Assembly (NCBI GenBank): GCA_009837885.1
Contig: VXSP01000046.1
Span: 1-64,000, forward strand
DNA length: 64,000 nt
Source: Holophagales bacterium
GTDB lineage: Bacteria; Acidobacteriota; Thermoanaerobaculia; Multivoradales; Multivoraceae
Direction of reading: 5' to 3'
Within the stretch, counting starts at the first letter, position 1. Each line of letters starts with the position of its first letter. The notes beneath the pieces were generated by a model, which worked only from the letters and a program-made list of their open reading frames with translations, ran no database searches and was not told the DNA's origin. This document shows positions 25,545-37,603 of the stretch, in pieces. Made by a program: the position numbers and the translations under genes.

Positions 25545-26543
25545 TCAGGCGGCCAGCCACCGCAGGCAGCCGGTTGATTCCAGCACCGCGTCGATCTCGC
25601 CGCGCTCGGAGAGCTCGCCGTACTTGCCGCGCAGCGCAGCCAGGGACCTGGCGTGGTACTTCTGCGGCTTCTGGGTCCACTCGCCGCTGGCGAGGTCGAC
25701 CGAGAACTCCTCCTGGTCGCCGGCGATGGCCGCGGCGTTGGCGACGCTCCAGGGCAGGAACAGTCCGCCCACCTGCTGTTCGAGCAGCGGCGTCAGGGTC
25801 GGCGCCAGGGCCGCCCAGTCCTCGAAGTCGCCGTTCGCGGTCGGATCGACCAGGCGCTTCACCCAGGCGACGGTGCGGGGCGCCCGTTCCTCCATCAGGC
25901 GGCCGGGCGTCGGATCGGTCCAGGCCTGGTGAATCTGGAAGCCGACGCCGAAGTCGCCGAACGCGGGACGATCGCCGAACAGGTAGTCGCGGCCGTCGAG
26001 GTGGGCCTCGATCAGGTCGACCGTGTCGAGGAAGGACTGCTCGATCTGGGGCGCGGTCTGCTCATTCGAACCGACGAACCACACCCGGGGCACCATCCGC
26101 TCCCGGATCTGGGCGGTCATCGCCTTCAGCGTCTCCTCGTCGGCGGCGGGGTTCATGCCCTGCGCGATGCGCCGCGCGCCGGACTCCTGGTCCGCCGGCC
26201 GGGCCCAGCGGTAGTGGAACATCAGCTTGTTTCCCCACTCGTCGCCGTACTCCTCGAGCAACACCGACATGAACGCGGCGGTCGGGTCCGTCGGATGGAT
26301 GGAGGGCTCCGGATGCTCGGCCTCCATCGCCTCGATGATCGGCGTCGAGTCCTGGATGCCCCGGTCGTCGGGCGTGACGACGAGCGGCACCAGCGGCAGC
26401 CTGGCGTAGCGCCGGAACTCGTCCTGGTTGGCAGGCGTGCGGGGGATCCACTCGTGGGGGATTCCCTTGTACCGGAAGTAGGAGCGGACCTTGATGGAGT
26501 AGGGGGAGAGTTCTCCGCCGAAGATTCGGTAGGGTCGGGCCAT
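25545..26543 (-). CDS. Glutathione S-transferase family protein
   Basis: 332 aa, longer than a classical GST (about 200-220). The N-terminal thioredoxin-like domain (about 1-85) shows YRIFGGELSPYSIKVRSYFR and an IQDSTPIIEAMEAEHPEPSI segment, which corresponds to the usual glutathione-binding 'xxxES' region and here reads QDST. A helical C-terminal domain follows (SFLDTVDLIEAHLDGRDYLF, GDRPAFGDFGVGFQIHQAW), with an extension of about 90 residues. Cytoplasmic. ATG 26543 has AGGAGG about ten bases upstream. Divergent from recQ across 67 bp. Substrate unknown. Confidence 0.8.
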   Translation of the reverse strand: MARPYRIFGGELSPYSIKVRSYFRYKGIPHEWIPRTPANQDEFRRYARLPLVPLVVTPDDRGIQDSTPIIEAMEAEHPEPSIHPTDPTAAFMSVLLEEYGDEWGNKLMFHYRWARPADQESGARRIAQGMNPAADEETLKAMTAQIRERMVPRVWFVGSNEQTAPQIEQSFLDTVDLIEAHLDGRDYLFGDRPAFGDFGVGFQIHQAWTDPTPGRLMEERAPRTVAWVKRLVDPTANGDFEDWAALAPTLTPLLEQQVGGLFLPWSVANAAAIAGDQEEFSVDLASGEWTQKPQKYHARSLAALRGKYGELSERGEIDAVLESTGCLRWLAA

Positions 26544-26610
26544 TGGCAGAAGCCTCCTGGAGGGGAGTCGTTGTCAGACGAAGGAGGCTGATCCTAGGAG
26601 GATTCCCAGC

Positions 26611-28764
26611 GTGGAGGCAACGGCTCTCGATCTGAAGCAGCGCCTGCGGAGCGTCTTCGGCCATTCCGTCTTCCGTCCGCACCAGGAAGAAGTGTGCCGT
26701 CGCACGGCGGAGGGCGCCGACGGCCTGGTCGTCATGCCGACCGGCGCCGGCAAGTCGCTCTGCTATCAGCTTCCGGGCCTGTTGCGAGGCGGTCCGACCC
26801 TCGTCTTCTCGCCCCTCATCGCCCTGATGGAGGACCAGACGGCGAAGCTGCGGGAACTCGGGTTGCGCGCCGAACGGATCCACTCGGGCCGCCCCCGGCA
26901 CGAGTCGAGGCAGGCCTGCAGGCTCTACCGCGACGGCGAACTGGACTTCCTGTTCATCGCGCCCGAGCGTCTCGGTGTGCCCGGTTTCATCGACTTCCTC
27001 GAGCGCTGCCGGCCGGCCCTGATCGCGGTCGACGAGGCGCACTGCATCTCGCAATGGGGGCACGACTTCCGGCCCGACTACCGGCTCCTGGGACAACGTC
27101 TGCCGCGCCTGCGGCCGGCGCCCGTGCTGGCGTTGACCGCGACCGCGACGCCGCGCATCCAGGACGACATTGCGGCTCAACTCAACCTCGAAGGCGACCA
27201 GCGTTACATCTACGGTTTCCGGCGCGAGAACCTGGCGGTGGAGGTGATCCAGAAGCGGACCGGGGCGCGGGCGGCGATCGTGGCGGAGGTGCTGGGGGAA
27301 ACGGAGCGGCGCCCCGCGATCGTCTACGCGCCGACCCGCAAGGAGACCGAAGCGCTGGCCGGTCGGCTGGCCGAACAGTTTCCCGCCGGCGCCTACCACG
27401 CCGGCCTGCCGAGCGCCGAGCGGGACGAAGTGCAGGCCGCCTTCCTCGGCGACGAGATCGAGGTCGTGGTGGCCACGACCGCCTTCGGCATGGGGATCGA
27501 CAAACCGGACATCCGCACCGTGATTCACACCGCGATGCCGGCGACGGTGGAGGGCTACTACCAGGAGATCGGCCGCGCCGGGCGCGACGGCGAGCCGGCG
27601 CGGGCCTTGCTGCTCTACTCCTGGGCCGATCGCCGGACGCAGGAGTTCCTGCACGGCCTGACGTATCCGGAGCTCGCCTGGCTGAAGCGGCTGCATGAAG
27701 CCCTCGGTGACGAACCGGTCGAAGTGGACGAGCTCGCGAGACGTCTCAGTTTCCCGGATCGCACCTTCGAGGCGGCGCTCGATCAGTTGCGGATCCACGG
27801 CGCCGCGCGGATCGTGGGCGGCGACCGCGTCCGCCGGGCCGCGCCCGCGGCCAGCCGGACGGCGACGCGCGCCGGCGCCGGCGGCCGTGCTGGCGAGACC
27901 GTTGCCGGTGGCGTCGGGATGCCGTTCGGCGGGCGCAGACGGGATGCCCGCGTTCCCGGCAGCGACGGATCTTGGCAGCGGGCCTACTCCGTTCAGCGCC
28001 GGCACCGGCTGGACCAGATCGACGAGATGACCCGCTTCGCCGATCACCGGGGTTGCCGCATGCTGCGCCTGGTCCGGCACTTCGGGGACCGCGCGGACAG
28101 CGGCGAATCCTGCGGACTGTGCGATGTCTGCGCATCGGAGGCGTGCCTGGTACGACGCTTTCGCAAGGCTCTGCCGGAGGAGGTGCAGGCGATGGAGACA
28201 GTCGTGTCGCTGCTCCGCCGGCGCGACGGCCAGGGCACGGGACGGCTGTTCAAGGAGTTCCGGGCCGTTCACGGTTCGTACGACCGGGACGCGTTCGAGG
28301 ATCTGCTTGGCGCGTTGGGCCAGGCCCGGGTCCTGTTCGTCGAGGACGACTCATTCCAGAAGGACGGCGAGACGATTCGCTATCAGCGCGCCGGCCTGAC
28401 GCCGGGCGGCCGGCGCCGCGGGATCGACCTGGCGGGGCAGGTGATGCTGCCTGACGATCCACCCGACGAGCCCGCGAAACGGCAACGCAGGCGAGCTGCT
28501 CCGGCACTCGAGATCAACGAAGCGGACGCGGATCCGGAACTGGTCGAAGAGTTGCGGCAGTGGCGGCTGGAGGAGGCGCGGAAGCGGCGATGGCCGGCGT
28601 ACACCGTGCTCTCGAACAGGGCGCTCGCTGCCGTCGCGGCGGTGAAGCCCGGCGACCGCGATGACCTGCTGGCGATTCCCGGCGTCGGTCCGAAGACCGT
28701 GAAGCGCTACGGCGCCGCCTTGCTGCGGATCGTGGCGGCGGCGGGGAAGCCGGATCCGAAGTGA
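26611..28764 (+). CDS. recQ: ATP-dependent DNA helicase, RecQ family
   Basis: 717 aa from GTG 26611, with AGGAGG nine bases upstream (26596-26601). A 3'-5' DNA helicase in recombination and replication-fork repair. Motifs in order: Walker A VVMPTGAGKSLCYQLP (about 40-55), DEAHCISQWGHDFRPDY (about 140-156), LALTATATPRIQDDI, TTAFGMGIDKPDIRTVIH, YYQEIGRAGRDGEPARALLL. The zinc site ends in CGLCDVC, with the first Cys in HRGCRML. A winged-helix region and a C-terminal HRDC domain (LLAIPGVGPKTVKRYG) follow. A low-complexity Arg/Gly/Ala segment (about 410-450) between the RecA-like core and the zinc site is unusual. Confidence 0.92.
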   Translation: MEATALDLKQRLRSVFGHSVFRPHQEEVCRRTAEGADGLVVMPTGAGKSLCYQLPGLLRGGPTLVFSPLIALMEDQTAKLRELGLRAERIHSGRPRHESRQACRLYRDGELDFLFIAPERLGVPGFIDFLERCRPALIAVDEAHCISQWGHDFRPDYRLLGQRLPRLRPAPVLALTATATPRIQDDIAAQLNLEGDQRYIYGFRRENLAVEVIQKRTGARAAIVAEVLGETERRPAIVYAPTRKETEALAGRLAEQFPAGAYHAGLPSAERDEVQAAFLGDEIEVVVATTAFGMGIDKPDIRTVIHTAMPATVEGYYQEIGRAGRDGEPARALLLYSWADRRTQEFLHGLTYPELAWLKRLHEALGDEPVEVDELARRLSFPDRTFEAALDQLRIHGAARIVGGDRVRRAAPAASRTATRAGAGGRAGETVAGGVGMPFGGRRRDARVPGSDGSWQRAYSVQRRHRLDQIDEMTRFADHRGCRMLRLVRHFGDRADSGESCGLCDVCASEACLVRRFRKALPEEVQAMETVVSLLRRRDGQGTGRLFKEFRAVHGSYDRDAFEDLLGALGQARVLFVEDDSFQKDGETIRYQRAGLTPGGRRRGIDLAGQVMLPDDPPDEPAKRQRRRAAPALEINEADADPELVEELRQWRLEEARKRRWPAYTVLSNRALAAVAAVKPGDRDDLLAIPGVGPKTVKRYGAALLRIVAAAGKPDPK

Positions 28765-28778
28765 CACAATCCCCCGTC

Positions 28779-30257
<1,479 letters not shown>

Positions 30258-30264
30258 GGGGCGC

Positions 30265-30314
30265 TCGCCGCTTCGCGGCATCGCCAGATGCCGGCGAGGA
30301 CGCCGGCGCACCCA
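30265..30314. repeat. Dispersed GCCGGCG-rich palindromic element, copy B
   Basis: Hairpin GCCGC-TTC-GCGGC (30265-30277), then GATGCCGGCGAGGACGCCGG (30285-30304) and CGCACCCAGT. Lies between the convergent transporter and acyl-CoA synthetase genes, eight bases after the transporter stop. Confidence 0.65.
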
Positions 30315-30338
30315 GTGGGCCGCGGTGCAGCGGACCGT

Positions 30339-31928
30339 TCAGTTGATGCCGCGTTCCTTGCCTTCCCAGTAGGGGGCGCGGAGTTCGCGTTTCAGCACCT
30401 TCATCGCGCCGGAGAGCGGCAGCGGTTCGGCCCGGAACTCGACGGACTTGGGAACCTTGTAGCCGGCGATCGATTCGCGGGCGTGGCTGATGATCGAGGC
30501 CTCCGTGCCCTCGTCGACGTCGGCGCCTTCCTTCGGCACGACGATCGCGTGGACCTGCTCGCCCCATACCTCGTGGGGGATGCCGATCACGGCCACCTGG
30601 CCGACCACCGGGTGAGTCGAGATCGCGCTCTCGACCTCGGCCGAGTAGACGTTTTCGCCGCCCGAGACGATCATGTCCTTGACCCGGTCGACCAGGAACA
30701 GGTAGCCCTCTTCGTCCAGATAGCCGGCATCGCCGGTGTGGTACCAGCCGCCCTGGAACGCTTCCTCCGTGGCCTCCGGCTTGTTCCAGTACTCGGTCAT
30801 GTAGTTGCCGCCCTTGGCGCAGACCTCGCCGATCTCGCCGGAAGGCAGAATGTTGCCGTCCTCGTCCTGGATCGAGAGCACGACGCCGGGCACGGCCCGT
30901 CCGACCGAACGCAGGCGGTCGCCGCCGACCTTGTGGTCCTCAGCGTCGAGAACGGTAAGTAACGACGAACTCTCGGTCATGCCGTAGCCCTGGCCGATCT
31001 CCATCTCCGGGAAGAGGCTGAGCAGCCGGTCGAGCAGGGCCGCAGGCATCGGCGACGCGCCATAACCCAGGTTGCGCAGCGAGGCGAGCTTCTCCGGCGT
31101 GAAGTCCGGGTGGCTCATCATCATGTGGATCATGGTCGGCACCATGGTGGTCGTCGTCACCTGGTACTTCTCGATCAGCGCGATCGCCGCGCCCGGGTCG
31201 AACATCGGCATCAGGACGAACTTGCCGCCGAATGTCTGGGTCGCGATGACCCCCACCATCGACGCCGCGTGGAAGATCGGCGTCTGTAGCAGGGCAACGC
31301 CGTCGGAGAGCTGCGGGAAACGCATGATCCCGTGGTAGGTGTTGAGGATCTCGGCGCGCTGGTTGCAGAGGACGCCCTTCGGCAGCCCCGTGGTACCGCC
31401 GGTGTACATGAGGACGACCGGGTCGGTTTCCTCGGGCTCGTCCGGAAGCACCGGGTCGCTGCCGGCGATCAGGTCCTCGTAACGCAGGTCGTAAGGGGCG
31501 TTCGTCTCGTCGTCGGGCCCGCCGATCAGCACCGTGCGCCGGACCGTGCACTCGTCGCCGGCGAGCGCCATCGCCTGGGCGAACAGGGGCGCGAAGGTCT
31601 TGTCGACGAAGGCGACTTCGGTTCCCGAGTCTCGCACGATGTAGTCGAGCTCCTTGCCGGCCAGGCGCAGGTTCAGCGGGTTGATCACACCTGCGCCGAG
31701 GTAGGCGGCGTGGTACAGCTCGACGTACTCATGGCTGGTGAGCGCCATGACCGCGAAGCGATCGCTGCGGCCGACACCCAACTCGCCGCTCAACGCCGTG
31801 CACAGGCGCATCGTGCGGTCGGCATGCTCGCCAAAGGTGGCGCTGTAGGCGCCGTCGATGATCGACTCCTTGTTCGCCAGATAGTTCATGGCCGGAACGA
31901 ATAGCCGGTGGAAGATCAACTCCTTCAT
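30339..31928 (-). CDS. AMP-forming acyl-CoA synthetase (ligase)
   Basis: 529 aa. Activates a carboxylic acid to its CoA thioester via an acyl-adenylate (ANL superfamily). Motifs: MYTGGTTGLPKGVLCNQRA (P-loop A3, about 174-192), GYGMTESSSLLTVL (A5), GGWYHTGDAGYLDEEGYLFL (A7), VDRVKDMIVSGGENVYSAEV (A8), and near the C-terminus LPLSGAMKVLKREL with the expected catalytic Lys (A10). Probably a medium- or long-chain or aromatic acid, as specificity cannot be read. Downstream of an LLM oxidoreductase gene by 34 nt on the same strand, likely one operon. Confidence 0.93.
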   Translation of the reverse strand: MKELIFHRLFVPAMNYLANKESIIDGAYSATFGEHADRTMRLCTALSGELGVGRSDRFAVMALTSHEYVELYHAAYLGAGVINPLNLRLAGKELDYIVRDSGTEVAFVDKTFAPLFAQAMALAGDECTVRRTVLIGGPDDETNAPYDLRYEDLIAGSDPVLPDEPEETDPVVLMYTGGTTGLPKGVLCNQRAEILNTYHGIMRFPQLSDGVALLQTPIFHAASMVGVIATQTFGGKFVLMPMFDPGAAIALIEKYQVTTTTMVPTMIHMMMSHPDFTPEKLASLRNLGYGASPMPAALLDRLLSLFPEMEIGQGYGMTESSSLLTVLDAEDHKVGGDRLRSVGRAVPGVVLSIQDEDGNILPSGEIGEVCAKGGNYMTEYWNKPEATEEAFQGGWYHTGDAGYLDEEGYLFLVDRVKDMIVSGGENVYSAEVESAISTHPVVGQVAVIGIPHEVWGEQVHAIVVPKEGADVDEGTEASIISHARESIAGYKVPKSVEFRAEPLPLSGAMKVLKRELRAPYWEGKERGIN

Positions 31929-31962
31929 CGCGTGGACTCCTGTTGAGCGTCGTTGGGCGGGC

Positions 31963-32970
31963 TCAGTTCGCGGACAGGGAGGCGATCACGTCCCGCTGCG
32001 TTGCCTCGTCGAGAAAGCGGAGGTTGGGACTCATCCGGTCGACGACCTCGCCGTAGCGGTCGAGGACGCCCCGGGCCAGATCGCCCGGCTCGCCGACGAC
32101 CGCGAAGGCGTCGAGCATCTCGTCGGTGATGAGAAGACCCATCTCGTCCCACTGACCCTGCTTCGACATGCGGTTCAGCTCGAGCTGCAGGTCGCCCCAG
32201 CCCTCGGATTCGAGGACGGGCCGGTAGGCGGGAGTCGAGCCGTAGAAGGAGATCTGCTTCTTGACCGCCCGCTTCGTCTCCTCGAACGTCTTCTCGTCCT
32301 GCCCGGAGACGATGAAGCCCGGGTAGGCGATCTCGAAGTCCGAGCGGTCGCGGCCGGCGGCGGCCAGACCGCGCTCGACGGCCGGCAGGGTGGTGTCGCG
32401 CATGTAGGACCGGGTCGTGAACGGATGGACGATCAGGCCGTCCGCGACCTCGCCCGCGACCTCGGTCATCAGCGGGCCCACCGCGGCCAGGAAGACCCTG
32501 GGGGGACCGTGGTCCGTGTTCGTCGGCGTGAACATCGGCGTCATCAGGGTGTGGGAGTAGAACTCGCCCTGGAAGCGCAGCCGCTCGCCCTCGTACCAGT
32601 TCGACCAGATCGCGCGCATCGCCAGGATGAACTCCCGCATCCGCCGGGCGGGGTGCGACCAGGGCATGCTGAAGCGCTTCGTGATGTGCGGCCGGATCTG
32701 GGAGCCGAGACCGAGAATCAGGCGGCCCCGCGAGTAGGCGTTCAGGTCGTGGCCGACGTTTGCCAGGTTCATCGGGGTACGAGCGAAGGCGACCGCGATT
32801 GAAGTCATCAGTTCGATCCGCTCGCTGTGCTCCGCGGCAAGGAGCAGCGGGAAGAACGGATCGTGGGCCGTTTCGGCGGTCATCGCGGCCGCGAAGCCGG
32901 CGTCTTCGAGTTCGCGGATGCGGGCCGGAACCTCGCGTAGATCGGTGGGGAGTCCGCCGTCAACCTTCAT
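31963..32970 (-). CDS. LLM-class (luciferase-like, F420-type) oxidoreductase 1
   Basis: 335 aa. TIM-barrel flavin/F420-dependent oxidoreductase family. Motifs: the N-terminal strand MKVDGGLPTDLREVPARIRE, then IELMTSIAVAFARTPMNLAN (about 52-71), AYSRGRLILGLGSQIRPHIT (about 80-99), and IVSGQDEKTFEETKRAVKKQ. This resembles the F420-dependent branch with a conserved GLGSQ loop. Cofactor and substrate are inferred. It starts an operon with the acyl-CoA synthetase and faces a CaiB/BaiF CoA transferase across a 125-bp divergent promoter region. Confidence 0.88.
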   Translation of the reverse strand: MKVDGGLPTDLREVPARIRELEDAGFAAAMTAETAHDPFFPLLLAAEHSERIELMTSIAVAFARTPMNLANVGHDLNAYSRGRLILGLGSQIRPHITKRFSMPWSHPARRMREFILAMRAIWSNWYEGERLRFQGEFYSHTLMTPMFTPTNTDHGPPRVFLAAVGPLMTEVAGEVADGLIVHPFTTRSYMRDTTLPAVERGLAAAGRDRSDFEIAYPGFIVSGQDEKTFEETKRAVKKQISFYGSTPAYRPVLESEGWGDLQLELNRMSKQGQWDEMGLLITDEMLDAFAVVGEPGDLARGVLDRYGEVVDRMSPNLRFLDEATQRDVIASLSAN

Positions 32971-33016
32971 TTGCTTCTCCTGGCCTGGTGCCTCTGAAGT
33001 CCGGGGGTGGCGGGCG

Positions 33017-33022
33017 AGTATA
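33017..33022 (-). promoter_or_regulatory. Possible -10 element for LLM oxidoreductase 1
   Basis: Minus-strand TATACT, one base from the TATAAT consensus, 46 nt upstream of ATG 32970. The same hexamer precedes the minus-strand CoA transferase at 40303-40308. No clear -35. Confidence 0.4.
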
Positions 33023-33040
33023 GAGGAGCATTCGCCTTGC

Positions 33041-33046
33041 TACGAT
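33041..33046 (+). promoter_or_regulatory. Possible extended -10 element for CoA transferase 1
   Basis: TGC-TACGAT (extended -10 form) 49 nt upstream of ATG 33096; AGGGAGC at 33085-33091 is the likely ribosome-binding site. Confidence 0.4.
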
Positions 33047-33095
33047 CCCCGCTTTCGCGCTCGAGACAACCGCGTTTTCGTCCCAGGGAGCTTCC

Positions 33096-34310
33096 ATGCA
33101 TCAGGTGCTCGCCGGTGTCCGTGTCCTGGACTTCGGTCGCTACATCGCCGGACCGTTCTGTGCCGCCCTGCTCGGCGATCTGGGGGCCGAGGTCATTCGC
33201 GTGGAGAAGGTCCGCGGCAGCGAGGACCGGTTCATCGCTCCAGTGGCGCCGACCGGCGAGGGCGGGATGTTCCTGCAGATGAATCGCAACAAGCGCTCGC
33301 TGACGCTGAACCCAACGAAGCCGGCGGGCCGCGAGATCGTGAAGCGGCTGGTGGCGACCGCCGACGTCGTCGTGGCGAACCTGCCGCCGAAGACTCTTGA
33401 GGCGATGGGGCTCGACCTGGACAGCCTGCGCGAGGTGAAGGAAGACATCATCCTGACGACGGTGTCGGCCTACGGGCGGGGCGGCCGCTACAGCGACCGG
33501 GTCGGCTTCGACGGCATCGGCCAGGTCATGTCCGGCATCGCCTACATGACCGGCGACGCGGACAAGCCTCGCCGTGCTGCCGCGCCCTTCGTCGACTTCG
33601 GGACCGCGCTCTCCTGCGCCTACGGCACTCTGGCCGCCCTGATGGCGCGTCAGCAGACCGGCAAGGGGCAGATGGTTGAAGGCGCACTGCTCAAGACCGC
33701 CTTGATGATGGGCAACGCGAACCTGATCGAGCAGGCGGTGATCGAGCGCAACCGGCTGCCGACCGGCAACATGTCGCAGACCTCCGGTCCGGGGGACATC
33801 TTCCAAACTGCCGACGGCTGGATCTTGTGCTCGGTGATCGGCGAACCGCTGTTCAGGCGCTGGGTCGACCTGATGGCCGAGGACAACGGCACAGGGGGCG
33901 AAGGCGAGGAGATCGACTGGCTGAACGATCCACGCTTCGCCGACGATCTCTCGCGGGGCGACCACGGCGACGTAATCGGCAAACGGATGTCCGCGTGGTG
34001 CGCCTCTCGGTCGACCGGGGAAGCGGTGGAGACCCTGAACGCGGCGATGATCCCGTCGGGGCCGGTCTATTCGATGCAGCAGACGCTGGACGATCCACAC
34101 ATCGCGGAGGTCGGTTCCTTCGTCCCGCTCGAGTATCCGGACATGACGCGGCCGGCGCCGGTGGCGCAGCCGTCGGTGCGGCTGACCGAGACCCCGGCCA
34201 CGATCCGTCACCGTGCGCCGACCCTGGGCGAGCACACCGACGAGATTCTGGGCGGTGTCGGCTACACCGCCGACGAGATAGCCGCATTCAGGACTGAACG
34301 GGTCGTGTAG
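33096..34310 (+). CDS. CaiB/BaiF family CoA transferase 1
   Basis: 404 aa. Class III CoA transferase or racemase that moves CoA between carboxylic acids. Motifs: VRVLDFGRYIAGPFCAALLG (about 6-25), DLGAEVIRVEKVRGSEDRF, MFLQMNRNKRSLTLNPTKP, AAPFVDFGTALSCAYGTLAA (Asp in the usual catalytic position, about 168), RQQTGKGQMVEGALLKTALM. The C-terminal domain contains SGPVYSMQQTLDDPHIAEVG. Divergent from LLM oxidoreductase 1 and probably part of the same acyl-CoA pathway. A GTG directly after its stop opens the sulfatase frame. Confidence 0.9.
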   Translation: MHQVLAGVRVLDFGRYIAGPFCAALLGDLGAEVIRVEKVRGSEDRFIAPVAPTGEGGMFLQMNRNKRSLTLNPTKPAGREIVKRLVATADVVVANLPPKTLEAMGLDLDSLREVKEDIILTTVSAYGRGGRYSDRVGFDGIGQVMSGIAYMTGDADKPRRAAAPFVDFGTALSCAYGTLAALMARQQTGKGQMVEGALLKTALMMGNANLIEQAVIERNRLPTGNMSQTSGPGDIFQTADGWILCSVIGEPLFRRWVDLMAEDNGTGGEGEEIDWLNDPRFADDLSRGDHGDVIGKRMSAWCASRSTGEAVETLNAAMIPSGPVYSMQQTLDDPHIAEVGSFVPLEYPDMTRPAPVAQPSVRLTETPATIRHRAPTLGEHTDEILGGVGYTADEIAAFRTERVV

Positions 34311-34358
34311 GTGCCGTTCTCAGTTGAGCTCGGCAGCCTCGCGCGTTTCTCTCGGAAA

Positions 34359-34385
34359 GCCGGCGAGGACGCCGGCGCACCCAGT
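34359..34385. repeat. Dispersed GCCGGCG-rich element, half copy C
   Basis: GCCGGCGAGGACGCCGGCGC followed by ACCCAGT, same orientation as copies A and B but without the leading hairpin. With inverted copy D, 28 bp downstream, it forms a large potential stem upstream of the sulfatase. Confidence 0.65.
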
Positions 34386-34413
34386 GGCCTGGAACTCCGC
34401 CTTTCGTTCGGGG

Positions 34414-34461
34414 ACTGGGTGCGCCGGCGTCCCCGCCGGCATCCGGCGCAAAGCGCCGGTC
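34414..34461. repeat. Dispersed GCCGGCG-rich element, inverted copy D
   Basis: Reverse complement of copy A nearly throughout: ACTGGGT, then GCGCCGGCGTCCCCGCCGGC, then the hairpin CCGGCGC-AAA-GCGCCGG (34443-34459). It ends six bases before the likely GTG start of the sulfatase and, read in the sulfatase frame, encodes Arg/Pro-rich residues. Confidence 0.65.
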
Positions 34462-34466
34462 TTCCG

Positions 34467-36362
<1,896 letters not shown>

Positions 36363-36375
36363 TCTCCTTTCCGAA

Positions 36376-37569
36376 TCACCTTTCTCCAAACTGCCGCCGC
36401 AGTACCTCCCACAGGGGATTGGGTCCTCTCGGTTTGAGAGATTCGGGATCCTCGCCCCGTTCAATCGCCTGCCAGTAGCGCCATCCCATTCTCTGTCTTG
36501 GCGGAATCTCGTAATCGAGTCCGGTCCATGCGCCAGTACCGCGGAATGCGTAGAACGCCCAGTGCCAGCCCCGCTGGTTATAGATTTCAATGAGATCGGC
36601 CATGTATGCCGCCGCGCCTTCAATCCGCCGGTCGTACCAGAACTCTGAAGCGATGATCCGGTTCGCGGGTACGTTGTATCGCTCGGAAAACTCCTGTACC
36701 GCCTGAATTTCCCGTGCGAGGTCCTCGATGGTCCAGGATTCCGTCGGTCCGTTCCAGGATTTGGGCACACGATCCGGATAGGCGTACCTGTCTTGATTGA
36801 CGCGATAGGTTGTCATCTGCCAGGGACCCGGATTGTGGAAGGCGTATAGGACCTTGTCATCGTCAACGGGTCGGTTGTATTCAAACGCCCTGGGAGATGC
36901 GTAGAACCATCCATCGAGGATGATGGGTGTGTGCGCGTCTACGGAGCGGATTGCCTTGACGAGTTCCCGGTTGAACTGGTTGAGGTCGGCCGGCTTGTCC
37001 TGAATGCCCTTGAACCACCGGGCGAACTTCTCGTCCGGCGCATCAAAGCCGAAGGCCTTGTCCGGGTGCGGTTCGTTGAGGGGGTTGTAGGCGACAACAG
37101 CGGGGTGGGCTTTCAGGTGCTCGGCGAGTTGTCGCCAGAAGTCGAAAGCCTGTAGATGGAACCTCTGGTCCTTCCAGAGGCGCGGATCGTCCTGGTCGTT
37201 GTTCAGTTGCCTCCAGCGGGCGCCGGGCAGGCTGAGCATTGCAAGTACGACCTTGGAGCCGTTACGTTCGGCTTCGTCGAGTGCTTCGATCAACAGGGAT
37301 AGGTCGGTCTCGCTGACTGCCTCGAAGTTGTCCGCATCGCCTATCAGGAAGTCCTGGCCTTCGGCGGGCCATGCATCGGGCAGGATGCGCACGTAGTCCA
37401 GGCCCACTTCTCCCGCTGCCACGAACCATTCGGGACGGTGTTGCGCGTTCTGTTGATTGGCTCCCTTGCGCTGCACATCCCAAAAGGCGATCTTGGAGGA
37501 ATCGGCTACAGCAGTGCTCGGAGAGAGTGAGGCCGACAAGGCGACGGACATCAAGATGCAAAGGCGCAT
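36376..37569 (-). CDS. Glycoside hydrolase family 5-like secreted enzyme
   Basis: 397 aa with a signal peptide (MRLCILMSVALSASLSPSTA). GH5-type (beta/alpha)8 barrel features: GLDYVRILPDAWP, AFDFWRQLAEHLKAHPAVVA, YNPLNEPHPDKAFGFD (acid/base Glu in NEP, about 158), and ANRIIASEFWYDRRIEGAAA (probable nucleophile Glu, about 305), then WHWAFYAFRGTGAWTGLDYE. The family hydrolyses beta-glucans, mannans and related glycans; specificity is unknown. The gene looks clearly less GC-rich than its neighbours, with more A/T at third codon positions, so recent acquisition is possible. Convergent with the sulfatase (13-bp gap). Confidence 0.85.
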   Translation of the reverse strand: MRLCILMSVALSASLSPSTAVADSSKIAFWDVQRKGANQQNAQHRPEWFVAAGEVGLDYVRILPDAWPAEGQDFLIGDADNFEAVSETDLSLLIEALDEAERNGSKVVLAMLSLPGARWRQLNNDQDDPRLWKDQRFHLQAFDFWRQLAEHLKAHPAVVAYNPLNEPHPDKAFGFDAPDEKFARWFKGIQDKPADLNQFNRELVKAIRSVDAHTPIILDGWFYASPRAFEYNRPVDDDKVLYAFHNPGPWQMTTYRVNQDRYAYPDRVPKSWNGPTESWTIEDLAREIQAVQEFSERYNVPANRIIASEFWYDRRIEGAAAYMADLIEIYNQRGWHWAFYAFRGTGAWTGLDYEIPPRQRMGWRYWQAIERGEDPESLKPRGPNPLWEVLRRQFGER

Positions 37570-37603
37570 TTTGCTGCTCCGGAGAAAGGTGCAAGGACAG
37601 TCT

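Noticed and set aside
26062..28272. Long minus-strand open frame of over 700 codons opposite recQ
   Set aside because: It is antisense to a gene with all RecQ motifs. Its translation is Arg/Pro/Gly/His-rich without domains, as expected of high-GC shadow frames.
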